A model generated the notes under the pieces. The model was not told where the DNA came from and ran no database searches. It saw nothing but the letters and a program-made list of their open reading frames with translations. A DNA stretch of 64,000 nucleotides, taken from positions 12,208 to 76,207 of the forward strand of contig DVOU01000015.1 in the NCBI GenBank assembly GCA_018713365.1, in the 5' to 3' direction. Source of the stretch: Pullichristensenella excrementipullorum. Lineage in GTDB: Bacteria > Bacillota > Clostridia > Christensenellales > Aristaeellaceae. The position numbers were made by a program, and so were the translations under genes. Shown here piece by piece: positions 1 through 7,091 of the stretch (positions are counted from its first letter, which is position 1; each line of letters starts with the position of its first letter).

Positions 1-2
1 CC

Positions 3-113
3 TACCACGCTTGGAACAACATACTCATCGACGGCGAATGGGTGCGCTACGATGCCACCTCGGCCGTGACCCACACCAACATCCAGCAGTACACGGAGGA
101 GGCGGTATATTGA
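3..113 (+). CDS. C-terminal fragment of a transglutaminase-like protein (5' partial)
   Basis: The first 36 codons of the window, in frame 3, read as the end of a transglutaminase-like (papain-fold) domain: a His-Ala-Trp-Asn-Asn motif, then an Asp-Gly-Glu-Trp turn, then Tyr-Asp-Ala-Thr. In this superfamily the His of HAW and the Asp of the YDAT/DPT motif belong to the Cys-His-Asp triad; the Cys would lie upstream of the window. The frame stops at the TGA at 111-113. The gene overlaps the TTG start of the next gene by 4 bases, so they are probably co-transcribed and translationally coupled. The substrate is unknown; such domains in secreted Clostridia proteins are proteases or peptide cross-linkers. 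It is partial only because the window begins here. Confidence 0.7.
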   Translation, partial: YHAWNNILIDGEWVRYDATSAVTHTNIQQYTEEAVY

Positions 114-1168
114 CACCTTCCAAGAATGCTCCCGGCTGCCTCGGCGCGGAGGAAACGGCCCTGTTCTGTTCGCAGGCGGCCATGGTGCTGAAAAGCGGAA
201 TCCCGCTGGCCGACGGCCTGACGGCTTTGTGCGAGGACTTTCGCGATACGCGCTCCGGGGCGCAGCTCGCCCGTCTTTCGCAGGCCATTTCCCAGACCGG
301 GTCACTTACGCAGGCGCTGGGCATCGCGCCCGTATTGCCCACCTACGCCATGCGCATGGTGCGCGTGGGCGAGCAGTCCGGCAAGCTGGACGACGTGCTT
401 TCCGCGCTGGGCGACGCCTACGCCCGCGAGACGCGCGTGCGTCGCAACCTCCGTCAGGCGGTGCTGTATCCCGCCGTACTCACGCTTTTGATGGGCGCAA
501 TCATCGCCGTGGTGGTCTTCTGCGTCATGCCGGTCTTCTCCCAGGTGCTGCGCAGCCTCGGCTCCGGCCTCTATGCCACCGCCGAGGGCGTCACGCAGGT
601 CGGCATGGTCATCGGCATCGTCGCCATGGCGCTGGTGGGCCTGCTCATTCTCGCGGGGCTGATCGTGGCCGTGCTCCTGCGCACAAAGCGGCGCGCGAGC
701 GTACTCGATGGTCTCTGCCGCTGCGTCCCCGTGCTGCGGCGCGTGACCACGGCCCTCAACGCCGAGCGCTTTGCCTCGGCCATGGCCATGCTCATCGGCA
801 GCGGCTATCCCATCGAGGACGCCCTGCCGCTGGTGGAAGAGCTTTCCGGCTCCGGCGCGACGCGCGAAAAGGTCGCCGCCGTGCAAAAAGCCGTCTCCGA
901 AGGCAAGGCGTTCAGCGACGCCGTGGGCGAGGCGAAGGTCTTCGATTCCCTGCACGCCCGCATGCTGCGCGCCGGCGCTGCCGCCGGACAGGTGGATAAT
1001 GTGCTAGCCCGCCTCGCCGACATCTACCACGAGCGCTTCGACCGCGAGGTCTCCAACGCCGAGGCGCTCATCGAGCCGCTGTTGGTGACGCTGCTGGCCA
1101 TCGTCGCCGGCGCGATCCTGCTGTCGGTGATGCTGCCGCTGGCCGGCATACTTTCCTCGATGATCTAA
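110..1168 (+). CDS. GspF/PilC-type inner-membrane platform protein
   Basis: Predicted polytopic platform protein of a type II secretion or type IV pilus machine, about 352 residues. Two GspF-like cytoplasmic helical domains (roughly residues 15-135 and 210-330) each begin with the family pattern of a Phe/Ala-rich helix, 'LxxGIPLxDgL' in the first and 'IGSGYPIEDAL' in the second. Hydrophobic segments lie at about 130-155, 170-195 and at the C-terminus (about 325-350), matching the family's three membrane helices. The start chosen is TTG at 110, with GGAGGA at 95-100 and a TTGA overlap with the preceding stop; an upstream in-frame extension reads through the transglutaminase gene and is rejected. 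It is first in an operon with four pilin-like proteins and a PilT-like ATPase. Platform role is inferred from family; the exported substrate is not identified. Confidence 0.88.
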   Translation: MTPSKNAPGCLGAEETALFCSQAAMVLKSGIPLADGLTALCEDFRDTRSGAQLARLSQAISQTGSLTQALGIAPVLPTYAMRMVRVGEQSGKLDDVLSALGDAYARETRVRRNLRQAVLYPAVLTLLMGAIIAVVVFCVMPVFSQVLRSLGSGLYATAEGVTQVGMVIGIVAMALVGLLILAGLIVAVLLRTKRRASVLDGLCRCVPVLRRVTTALNAERFASAMAMLIGSGYPIEDALPLVEELSGSGATREKVAAVQKAVSEGKAFSDAVGEAKVFDSLHARMLRAGAAAGQVDNVLARLADIYHERFDREVSNAEALIEPLLVTLLAIVAGAILLSVMLPLAGILSSMI

Positions 1169-1178
1169 GGAGGGCACC

Positions 1179-1490
1179 ATGAAAAGACGCGGTTGGCTGA
1201 TCGCCCTGTGCGTGATGGCGCTGATGGTGGGCGCGTTCTATGGCGCGGCCACGCTCAACGCGCGCCACGCGACGCAGGAGCAGCGCGCGCTGCTGGAAGA
1301 CGCCATCACCCGCGCGCTGGTGACCTGCTACGCGGTGGAAGGCCGCTACCCCTCCTCGCTTTCCTATCTGGAGGAGAACTACGGCGTGGATGTCGATGAA
1401 GAAAACTACGCGGTCTTCTTCTCCAGCTTTGCCGACAACGTGCTGCCCTCTGTGCGCGTCGTGCCGAGGGGAGAGGGGGTGGGCGCATGA
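1179..1490 (+). CDS. Small membrane-anchored pilin-like protein
   Basis: A 103-residue protein with a basic N-terminus (MKRRGW), one hydrophobic helix at about 5-27, then a helical and short beta-rich domain. The shape resembles a minor pilin or pseudopilin, but I see no Gly(-1)/Glu(+5) prepilin peptidase signature. The ribosome-binding site AAGGAGG lies just before the ATG. It sits 10 bases after the GspF-like gene and overlaps the next gene by 4 bases (ATGA), so it belongs to the same operon. Function is inferred from context only; no family is recognised. Confidence 0.65.
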   Translation: MKRRGWLIALCVMALMVGAFYGAATLNARHATQEQRALLEDAITRALVTCYAVEGRYPSSLSYLEENYGVDVDEENYAVFFSSFADNVLPSVRVVPRGEGVGA

Positions 1491-1957
1491 GTGAGCGCCG
1501 CTTTGGACTGCGCGCCGCCAGCGGGTTGAGCCTCTTTCTCATCGTGGCCATTTTTGCTTTGATGGCGCTTTTGACCGTGGTGCTGGGCGCGGGCGTCTAT
1601 CGCTCGGTGGTCGGCCGCGGCGAGGTGAACCACGAGGCGCGCACGGCCATGGCTTATGTCACCGGCAAACTGCGCGCCAACACCGGCGAGGTCTCTCTTG
1701 AAAAGACCGAAGTCGGAAATGATATGCTCGTCCTTTCCGAGGAGATCGGCGGCGAGCTGTATGAAACGCGCATCTACGCCCACGAAGGCACGCTCTACGA
1801 AGTGTTCGCCGCCGCGGACATAGCCTTTGCCCCCGAAGAGGGCCAGCCCATCGCCACGTTGGACGGCTTTTGCGCGGAGGCAGAGGAAAACACGCTTCGC
1901 CTGACGGTGCGCGCGGGCGATGAGGACTACACAGCCCATGTGGCGCTGTGGGGATAG
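1487..1957 (+). CDS. Pilin-like membrane protein, DUF4860-like
   Basis: A 156-residue protein with one N-terminal transmembrane helix (about 12-38) preceded by a Gly at the position where prepilin peptidases cut, followed by a soluble beta-rich domain of about 115 residues. It resembles DUF4860 proteins found beside pilus/secretion genes in Clostridia; that match is from memory and not computed. The usual Glu at +5 of mature pilins is absent, as in some minor pseudopilins. The start is the ATG of an ATGA overlap with the upstream gene. It is probably a minor subunit of the envelope machine encoded by this operon. Confidence 0.6.
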   Translation: MSERRFGLRAASGLSLFLIVAIFALMALLTVVLGAGVYRSVVGRGEVNHEARTAMAYVTGKLRANTGEVSLEKTEVGNDMLVLSEEIGGELYETRIYAHEGTLYEVFAAADIAFAPEEGQPIATLDGFCAEAEENTLRLTVRAGDEDYTAHVALWG

Positions 1958-1970
1958 GAGGGGGAGAGCC

Positions 1971-2342
1971 ATGCGGGAAAGCGGCCGTACCAAGGCCATG
2001 CTCTGCGAGCTGGTCATCGTGGCGCTGTTTCTGGCGCTCTCCGCGGTGACGCTGCTGCGCCTCTTCGCCGTCTCCAACAATGTCAGCCGCGAAAGCGCCG
2101 CGCTCACCCGCGCCAACATCCTCGCGCAGGACGCTCTGGAGCGCTTCACCGCCGGCGAGGAACTGCCACAGCGCGAGGAATACGCCTTTGAGGGGGAGAC
2201 CTACGCCGTCCTCAGCGAAATACAAACCGAAGTCGGCGATGCGGGCGTCCTGGAGGAGTGCAAGGTCACAGTTCTGAGCGATGAGGAAACGCTCCTTGAG
2301 ATGCGCACCTCCCGCTATCGCCCGGAAAGGAGCGCGTCATGA
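1971..2342 (+). CDS. Prepilin-like small protein
   Basis: A 123-residue protein beginning with a short polar leader (about 8 residues), then a helix starting AMLCELVIVALF, which places a Glu at +5 if cleavage falls before the Ala, as in type IV prepilins, although the residue at -1 is Lys rather than Gly. The remainder is a helix plus a beta-rich domain. The start ATG at 1971 has AGGAGGGGGAG immediately upstream; an in-frame start 51 bases earlier lies inside the previous gene and is rejected. It overlaps the next gene by 4 bases. The pilin assignment is inference from the N-terminus and the neighbours. Confidence 0.62.
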   Translation: MRESGRTKAMLCELVIVALFLALSAVTLLRLFAVSNNVSRESAALTRANILAQDALERFTAGEELPQREEYAFEGETYAVLSEIQTEVGDAGVLEECKVTVLSDEETLLEMRTSRYRPERSAS

Positions 2343-2794
2343 GAAGTTCGGGAAGGATCGGCCCCGGCGCCTCGACCATTTTGATGATCCTCGTGGTGCT
2401 GGTGATGACCATGCTCGGCGTACTCTCCCTGTTCAGCGCCCGCAGCGATATGGAGATGAGCGAGCGCACCGCAACCGCTTCGGCGGAATACTACGCCGCT
2501 CAAACAGACTTCAGTCTGTGGTTACAGGAAACCGACCAAATTCTACTAAATTTGCGCCGCGCCGCCGGCGGCGATGCCGAGGCCTACGCGCAGCTTGTTT
2601 CCGCGCAGTTCGGCGCGGGCGTGGGGGAGAGCCTCGAATACCGCGCCCCCGCGGGCGACACGCGCTTTTTCTGCGCCTCCGTCGAGCTTTTGCCGCTGAC
2701 CGAGGCCGAACGCTGCGCCGTCTCCGCCCGCTGGCTGGAGGCAAACGACGCCATTACATTTGAGGAGGATGCCGGATGGACGCTGATCGCCTGA
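2339..2794 (+). CDS. Pilin-like membrane protein with a rare-codon island
   Basis: A 151-residue protein with a basic N-terminus, Gly-Pro-Gly before a single hydrophobic helix (about 11-33), and a soluble domain of about 115 residues. As in GspK-type minor pseudopilins, no Glu follows at +5. It starts with an ATGA overlap and ends 19 bases inside the next gene. Codons 55-72 (2501-2554) are unusual: they use TTA, CTA, CTA, AGT, ATT and AAT, which neighbours almost never use, and contain a 16-bp perfect inverted repeat (2504-2519). Reading frame and length are otherwise intact. The function is not recognised beyond a pilus-operon membrane protein. Confidence 0.6.
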   Translation: MRSSGRIGPGASTILMILVVLVMTMLGVLSLFSARSDMEMSERTATASAEYYAAQTDFSLWLQETDQILLNLRRAAGGDAEAYAQLVSAQFGAGVGESLEYRAPAGDTRFFCASVELLPLTEAERCAVSARWLEANDAITFEEDAGWTLIA

Positions 2795-3882
2795 CGCCTT
2801 TCTCCATCGCCGGCATGGAAGACGAAGCCGCGCTGGTGGAGCTGCTCAAGCGCGCCCTTTCCCTGCGCGCTTCGGACCTGTTCATCCTTCCCGGCGCCCC
2901 GGTGACGGTCAAGTGCGACGGCAAAATGCTGCCGCTGACGCAGGAGCGCATGCTCCCCGCCGACACCGCCCGCATGATCGCCGATATCTACCGCATCGCC
3001 GGCACGCGCGAGAGCGCCTCGCTGGAGCGCACCGGCGATGACGATTTTTCCTTTTCCCTTGCCGACGTCAGTCGGTTTCGCTGCAACGCCTACCGCCAGC
3101 GCGGCACGTTGGCGGCGGTTTTGCGCGTAGTGCCCTTTGGCCTGCCGGACCCCGCCACGCTGCACATCCCCCCGGAGGTCATGGCCCTTTCCGAGATGCG
3201 CCGCGGCCTCGTGCTGGTCACCGGCAGCGCCGGCAGCGGCAAAAGCACCACACTCGCCTGCCTCATCGACCGCATCGACCGCACGCGCTCGGAACACATC
3301 ATCACCATCGAAGACCCCATTGAATTTCTCTATCCGCACCGGAAGAGCATCGTCTCCCAGCGCGAAGTCGCCCACGATACCGAGACCTTCCAGACGGCCC
3401 TGCGCGCCTCCCTGCGCCAGGCGCCGGACGTCATCCTTCTGGGCGAAATGCGCGATTATGAGACCATCTCCACGGCCCTGACGGCGGCGGAAACGGGCCA
3501 TTTGCTCTTTTCCACGCTGCACACCGTGGGCGCGGCCAAGACCATCGACCGACTCATCGACGTCTTCCCCGCTGAGCAGCAGCAGCAGGTGCGCGTGCAG
3601 CTCTCCATGGTGCTGCAGGCCGTGGTCTCCCAGCAGCTTCTGCCCTGCGTGCATGGCGGCCGCGTGCCGGCGTTCGAGGTGATGCGCGTCAACCGCGCCG
3701 TGCGCAACATGATCCGCGAGGGCAAGGTCCATCAGCTCGACAACGTCATCTTCTCCGGCGCCTCCGAGGGCATGCGCGCCATGGACAACGATCTCTACCG
3801 CCTCTACAAGGAGGGCATGATCGCCCGCGACGACGCGCTCTTGTACGCCATTCAGCCGGAAACGCTGGAAAAACGCCTGTAA
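2776..3882 (+). CDS. pilT: PilT-type secretion/retraction ATPase
   Basis: Hexameric secretion-superfamily ATPase, 368 residues, the usual PilT length. Walker A GSAGSGKST is at residues 150-158, an Asp box (TIEDPIEF) near 177-184, a Walker B-like segment DVILLGEMRD near 218-227 and a His box (STLHT) near 245. The C-terminal part carries AVRNMIREGK and a GMRAMD stretch, typical of PilT rather than of PilB/GspE assembly ATPases, and the Zn-binding Cys cluster of GspE/PilB is missing. It is the last gene of the operon and its start overlaps the previous gene by 19 bases, with GAGGAGG upstream. In pili, PilT powers retraction; whether this one drives assembly, retraction or secretion here is open, because no other ATPase is in view. 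Confidence 0.9.
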   Translation: MDADRLTPFSIAGMEDEAALVELLKRALSLRASDLFILPGAPVTVKCDGKMLPLTQERMLPADTARMIADIYRIAGTRESASLERTGDDDFSFSLADVSRFRCNAYRQRGTLAAVLRVVPFGLPDPATLHIPPEVMALSEMRRGLVLVTGSAGSGKSTTLACLIDRIDRTRSEHIITIEDPIEFLYPHRKSIVSQREVAHDTETFQTALRASLRQAPDVILLGEMRDYETISTALTAAETGHLLFSTLHTVGAAKTIDRLIDVFPAEQQQQVRVQLSMVLQAVVSQQLLPCVHGGRVPAFEVMRVNRAVRNMIREGKVHQLDNVIFSGASEGMRAMDNDLYRLYKEGMIARDDALLYAIQPETLEKRL

Positions 3883-3949
3883 AAGACCGAAGTCTGTTGC
3901 GTTGGCGTAATTTTTAACACCCGACACGTAATATCTGTGTAAGAAAAGG

Positions 3950-3978
3950 GTGACAAACGCACGACTTTATGTTACAAT
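3950..3978 (+). promoter_or_regulatory. Sigma-A type promoter of the SARP regulator gene
   Basis: GTGACA at 3950-3955 and TACAAT at 3973-3978 with a 17-bp spacer. The start codon at 4050 leaves a leader of about 65 bases. Upstream, GTAA occurs at 3907, 3928 and 3939, the last two 11 bp apart, resembling the repeat spacing of SARP operators; autoregulation is a guess. Confidence 0.65.
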
Positions 3979-4049
3979 GTGTTTATCACCCGCCGCGAAA
4001 AACGCGCCTGCAACTGTCACACCGCGCGTAACGAAAGGAGTGGGAAGCG

Positions 4050-5255
4050 ATGGCAGTCAAGGTCCAGATCAAGATGCTCGGCGGGTTCCATGTGTTCGCC
4101 GACGGCGTCGTCTGCGACGACAAGATCTGCAAGACCAGAAAGGGGAGCATGCTCCTGCAATACCTGATCCTGCAGCGCGGCAAGAGCGTGCCCTGCATCG
4201 AATTATACGAGGCCCTCTGGCCCAACGACGAATCCAGCAACCCGGAAAACGCCTTAAAAACGCTGGTCAGCCGCACCCGTTCGCTGCTGTCGGCCATCAG
4301 CAGGGAGTTGCCCTCCTGCATCGCCACCAACCGTGGCTCTTACCGCTTCAACGCCATCGAGAGCTGCGAGGTGGACATTTACGAGTTCGAGGCCATCTGC
4401 GATGAGCTTGCCCAGGTCGAGGAACTGACGCCCGACACCCGCGCCAAATTCACCCGCCTTTTGACCCTCTATACCGGCGATCTGCTGCCCTACGGGGCGG
4501 GGGAGACGTGGGTGGTGCCGCGCAGCGTGGACTTGCACAACCGTTACATGAAAAGCGTCTACAAATATATAGATATGTTGCGCGCGCTGGAGGATTACGA
4601 CGAGATCATCCGCGCCAGCCGCGTGGCTCTGGACATAGACGCCTTCGACGAGCGGTTACATCTGGACCTCATGGACGCCTTGGTCAAGTCCGGCCGCAAC
4701 AACGAATCCCTCCAGCAGTACCGCCACGCCACCCACATGTACTACCGCTACCTGGGCTCCCAGCCCCCTGCGGGCATCCAGGAGTTCTACAAGCAGATCA
4801 TCACCGCCGGCAACGAACTGGAGATGAACATAGACATCATCCGCCGCGAGCTGTCGGAGATGGGCGGCGTGACCGGCGCGTTCGTCTGCGAATACGCGGT
4901 TTTCAAGGACATCTACAACCTGCAGGTGCGCTCCATGGAGCGCTTGGGGCTGACCATGTTCATCGTGCTGATGAAGGTGGACCGCGTGGACGGCAAGCCC
5001 ATGGAACCCCTGAAGATGGATGATGTCATGAAGCGCCTGTTGCGCGTTTTAAGTTCCAACCTGCGCAAGGGCGACATCATCACCCAGTTCTCCCCCTCGC
5101 AGTACGCGCTGCTTCTGCCCACCGTCAACTACGATACCTGCAAGATGGTCGTCGAGCGCATCCGCCGCGCATTCTATAAAGAGCAGGCCAATTCCAACAT
5201 CATGCTCACCTACCGCCTCGGCCCCATCAGCGACAAGAATGAGCCCTCCGTGTGA
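4050..5255 (+). CDS. SARP/AfsR-type transcriptional regulator with BTAD domain
   Basis: Predicted DNA-binding activator of 401 residues. Residues 1-95 form an OmpR-like winged helix as in SARP proteins (LGGF start, ELYEALWP, NALKTLVSRTRSLL). Residues about 100-255 form the bacterial transcriptional activation domain of helical repeats, including 'DIDAFDERLHLDLMDAL'. The last 120 residues look like a degenerate GGDEF/nucleotide-cyclase-like fold (alternating helices and strands, 'GDIITQFSPSQYALLLP') lacking a GGDEF motif, perhaps a sensory or dimerisation unit. AAAGGAG precedes the ATG. It stands alone between the pilus operon and the secreted-protein genes, and the promoter region just downstream carries GTAAC repeats of SARP-operator type, so it is a plausible activator of the following genes. 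Confidence 0.82.
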   Translation: MAVKVQIKMLGGFHVFADGVVCDDKICKTRKGSMLLQYLILQRGKSVPCIELYEALWPNDESSNPENALKTLVSRTRSLLSAISRELPSCIATNRGSYRFNAIESCEVDIYEFEAICDELAQVEELTPDTRAKFTRLLTLYTGDLLPYGAGETWVVPRSVDLHNRYMKSVYKYIDMLRALEDYDEIIRASRVALDIDAFDERLHLDLMDALVKSGRNNESLQQYRHATHMYYRYLGSQPPAGIQEFYKQIITAGNELEMNIDIIRRELSEMGGVTGAFVCEYAVFKDIYNLQVRSMERLGLTMFIVLMKVDRVDGKPMEPLKMDDVMKRLLRVLSSNLRKGDIITQFSPSQYALLLPTVNYDTCKMVVERIRRAFYKEQANSNIMLTYRLGPISDKNEPSV

Positions 5256-5310
5256 CGAAAACATGACACATGGACGCGACGTATCTACCCGGCCATGGCG
5301 GCCAAGGAAA

Positions 5311-5444
5311 GTAACTGCCGCGTAACCGAAGCCGATAATTTACAAAGAAAGCGAGGAAAACAGCCAAAAAACCTTCGTTACCTGAAAATTTCCCCCCTCT
5401 TGGCCGGAATTGTAACCGGCCCGGTAACTGTTCAGCGGTAAAAT
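5311..5444 (+). promoter_or_regulatory. GTAAC-repeat region, probable activator-dependent promoter
   Basis: GTAAC occurs at 5311, 5322 (11 bp apart), 5412 and 5424 (12 bp apart), and inverted (GTTAC) at 5377. A hairpin GGCCGG/CCGGCC spans 5402-5421. A -10-like TAAAAT lies at 5439-5444, but the position 17 bp upstream has no -35 match. The last GTAAC ends 10 bp before the -10, close to the geometry known for SARP-activated promoters. Proposed to drive the genes from 5515 onward. Confidence 0.5.
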
Positions 5445-5514
5445 ATGACTGTAAGTTGAAAATATGCTCCCCCGCGGAGCTGAGCAGTTTCAAAGAAAAC
5501 GAGGAGTGGGAATC

Positions 5515-6279
5515 ATGAAGAAGATGTTGATGAAGGTTTTCGCGCTGATCACGGTCCTGGTACTCGCCCTGAGCAGCTTTGCCGCGCTGGCGGAAGCGGC
5601 CCCCGAAGAGGCCCCCGCTCCCGTCGTGGTCGAGGCCCCCGCGCCGCAGCCCGAGCCGCAGCCGGAACCCAAGCCGGAACCCAAGGCCGAGCCGCAGCCC
5701 GAACCAAAGGCCGAGCCGCAGCCGGAGCCGCAGCCCGAACCCGTAAAGACCGAGACCCCCGCTGAGACCCCCGCCGAGCCGACCGAGACCCCCGCCGAGG
5801 TCCCCGCCGAACCGACCGAGGCCCCCGTCGAGCAGCCCACCGAGGCGCCGACCGAGGCCCCCGCCGAAGTTCCGACCGAGACCCCCGCCCCCACCGAGAC
5901 CCCCGCGGAGCCCACCGAGGTCCCCGGCGAGGAACAGACCGAAGTCTCTACCGACCCCACCGCTGAGCCGACCACCGAACCTTCTGCCGACCCGACCACC
6001 GAGCCCACCGCCGAACCGACTGCCGAGCCCACGCCCGTCCCCTTCACCGCCGAGGTGAAGATCGAGCTGGTCAACAAAGGCGACATCTACTTCGGAGACG
6101 AAGTCACCCTCAAGGTCATCGTCGAAAACGCCACCGCCTCTTACGCCATCCGCTGGGAAATGAACGATGGCAGCGGCTGGAAGGCGATCGAGGGCGAGGA
6201 CGAAGATGAATACAAGTTCATCGTCACCGAAGAGAACGCCGACACCGAGTACCGCGTCGTGCTGCTGGCCAACGCCTGA
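5515..6279 (+). CDS. Secreted Pro/Glu/Thr-rich stalk protein with C-terminal Ig-like domain
   Basis: A 254-residue exported protein. A signal peptide (MKKMLMKVF then a hydrophobic core, AALAEA cleavage) is followed by about 150 residues of low-complexity Pro/Glu/Ala/Thr repeats: first a PEPQPEPK-type block, then PTEAPTE-type blocks. The last 75 residues form a beta-sandwich-like domain with the pattern IYFGDEVTL...IRWEMNDGSGW...YRVVL. No sortase motif, C-terminal membrane helix or lipobox is present. GAGGAGTGGG precedes the ATG at 5515; an earlier in-frame ATG at 5464 would put charged residues before the signal and is rejected. The repeat segment probably forms an extended wall-spanning stalk. 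The next gene is a paralogue. The ligand is unknown. Confidence 0.82.
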   Translation: MKKMLMKVFALITVLVLALSSFAALAEAAPEEAPAPVVVEAPAPQPEPQPEPKPEPKAEPQPEPKAEPQPEPQPEPVKTETPAETPAEPTETPAEVPAEPTEAPVEQPTEAPTEAPAEVPTETPAPTETPAEPTEVPGEEQTEVSTDPTAEPTTEPSADPTTEPTAEPTAEPTPVPFTAEVKIELVNKGDIYFGDEVTLKVIVENATASYAIRWEMNDGSGWKAIEGEDEDEYKFIVTEENADTEYRVVLLANA

Positions 6280-6326
6280 GCGCCGCAAGGTACGCCCGAG
6301 CAGAGAAGGAAAGGCAGGTTAGGAAA

Positions 6327-6974
6327 ATGAAGAAGATGATCCGCATCGCGCTCGCTCTGGTCCTCGCGCTGAGCCTGGCCATCCCGGCCGCGCTGGCAGA
6401 ACAGGTCGTTTCCGATACATTCACGTTGACCGACGAAGTCACCATCAAGGTAGAAGCCCCCGCCGAGGAGCCGCCCGTCGAGGAAGAGCCCGTCGAGGAA
6501 GAGCCCGTCGAGGAGCCTGCCCAGGAGCAGCCCACGGCCGAGCCGCTGCCCACGGAGCCGCCCCTCCCCACGCAGGAGCCGCTGCCCACGGAGCCGCCCA
6601 TCCCCACGGTGGAGCCTCTGCCCACCGATGAGGCGCTCTCCACCGAGCAGCCCACGGGCGAACCGCCCACCGCCACCCCCACCCCCACGCAGGAGGCCCC
6701 CGCGCCGCAGCGCAGCGTCTCCATCTCCATCGACAAGCCGCTTGATGCCATCTACATCGGCGACGAGGTCACCTTCACCGCCACGCTCCATGGCTACGAG
6801 GGCGCGCAGGTGGAGATCTTCTGGGAGTGCATGACCAATGGCGAATGGCAGCCCACGGGCGACACGGGCGCGACCTTGACCATCGTCATCGACGAAAGCA
6901 ACGCGCAAAGTTCCTGGCGCTGCGGCGTGACCGTGCTGGCCGAGCCGGAGTTGGAACAGCCCGTTGCCGAGTAG
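6327..6974 (+). CDS. Secreted stalk plus Ig-like protein, paralogue of the preceding gene
   Basis: A 215-residue exported protein with a signal peptide ending ALAEQ, about 90 residues rich in Pro/Glu/Thr (EEPVEEEP, then PLPTEPP repeats), and a C-terminal domain beginning SISIDKPLDAIYIGDEVTF. That domain matches the one in the upstream gene at the IGDEVT strand, a central Trp, a GEW/GSGW turn and a closing WR/YR strand, so the two are tandem duplicates. The 47-base gap shows no promoter, implying a shared transcript. The signal peptide end (ALAEQV) is nearly the same as that of the giant protein downstream. No anchoring motif is seen; function is unknown beyond extracellular display. Confidence 0.8.
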   Translation: MKKMIRIALALVLALSLAIPAALAEQVVSDTFTLTDEVTIKVEAPAEEPPVEEEPVEEEPVEEPAQEQPTAEPLPTEPPLPTQEPLPTEPPIPTVEPLPTDEALSTEQPTGEPPTATPTPTQEAPAPQRSVSISIDKPLDAIYIGDEVTFTATLHGYEGAQVEIFWECMTNGEWQPTGDTGATLTIVIDESNAQSSWRCGVTVLAEPELEQPVAE

Positions 6975-7091
6975 GCCGCCAAGCGTATTCGCAAATACCC
7001 GCAGAAGCGGCCAGGGGAGGACGCATACAACGCGCCGACTTCGGTCGCTTCGCGTTTAATTTAAGGAACACTGCATAGGGAGGTAGACCCG

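Noticed and set aside
7036..7047. A TTCG-tetraloop hairpin before the giant gene as a terminator or operator.
   Set aside because: The stem is only 4 bp and no T run follows; it is kept only as one copy of the recurring motif.
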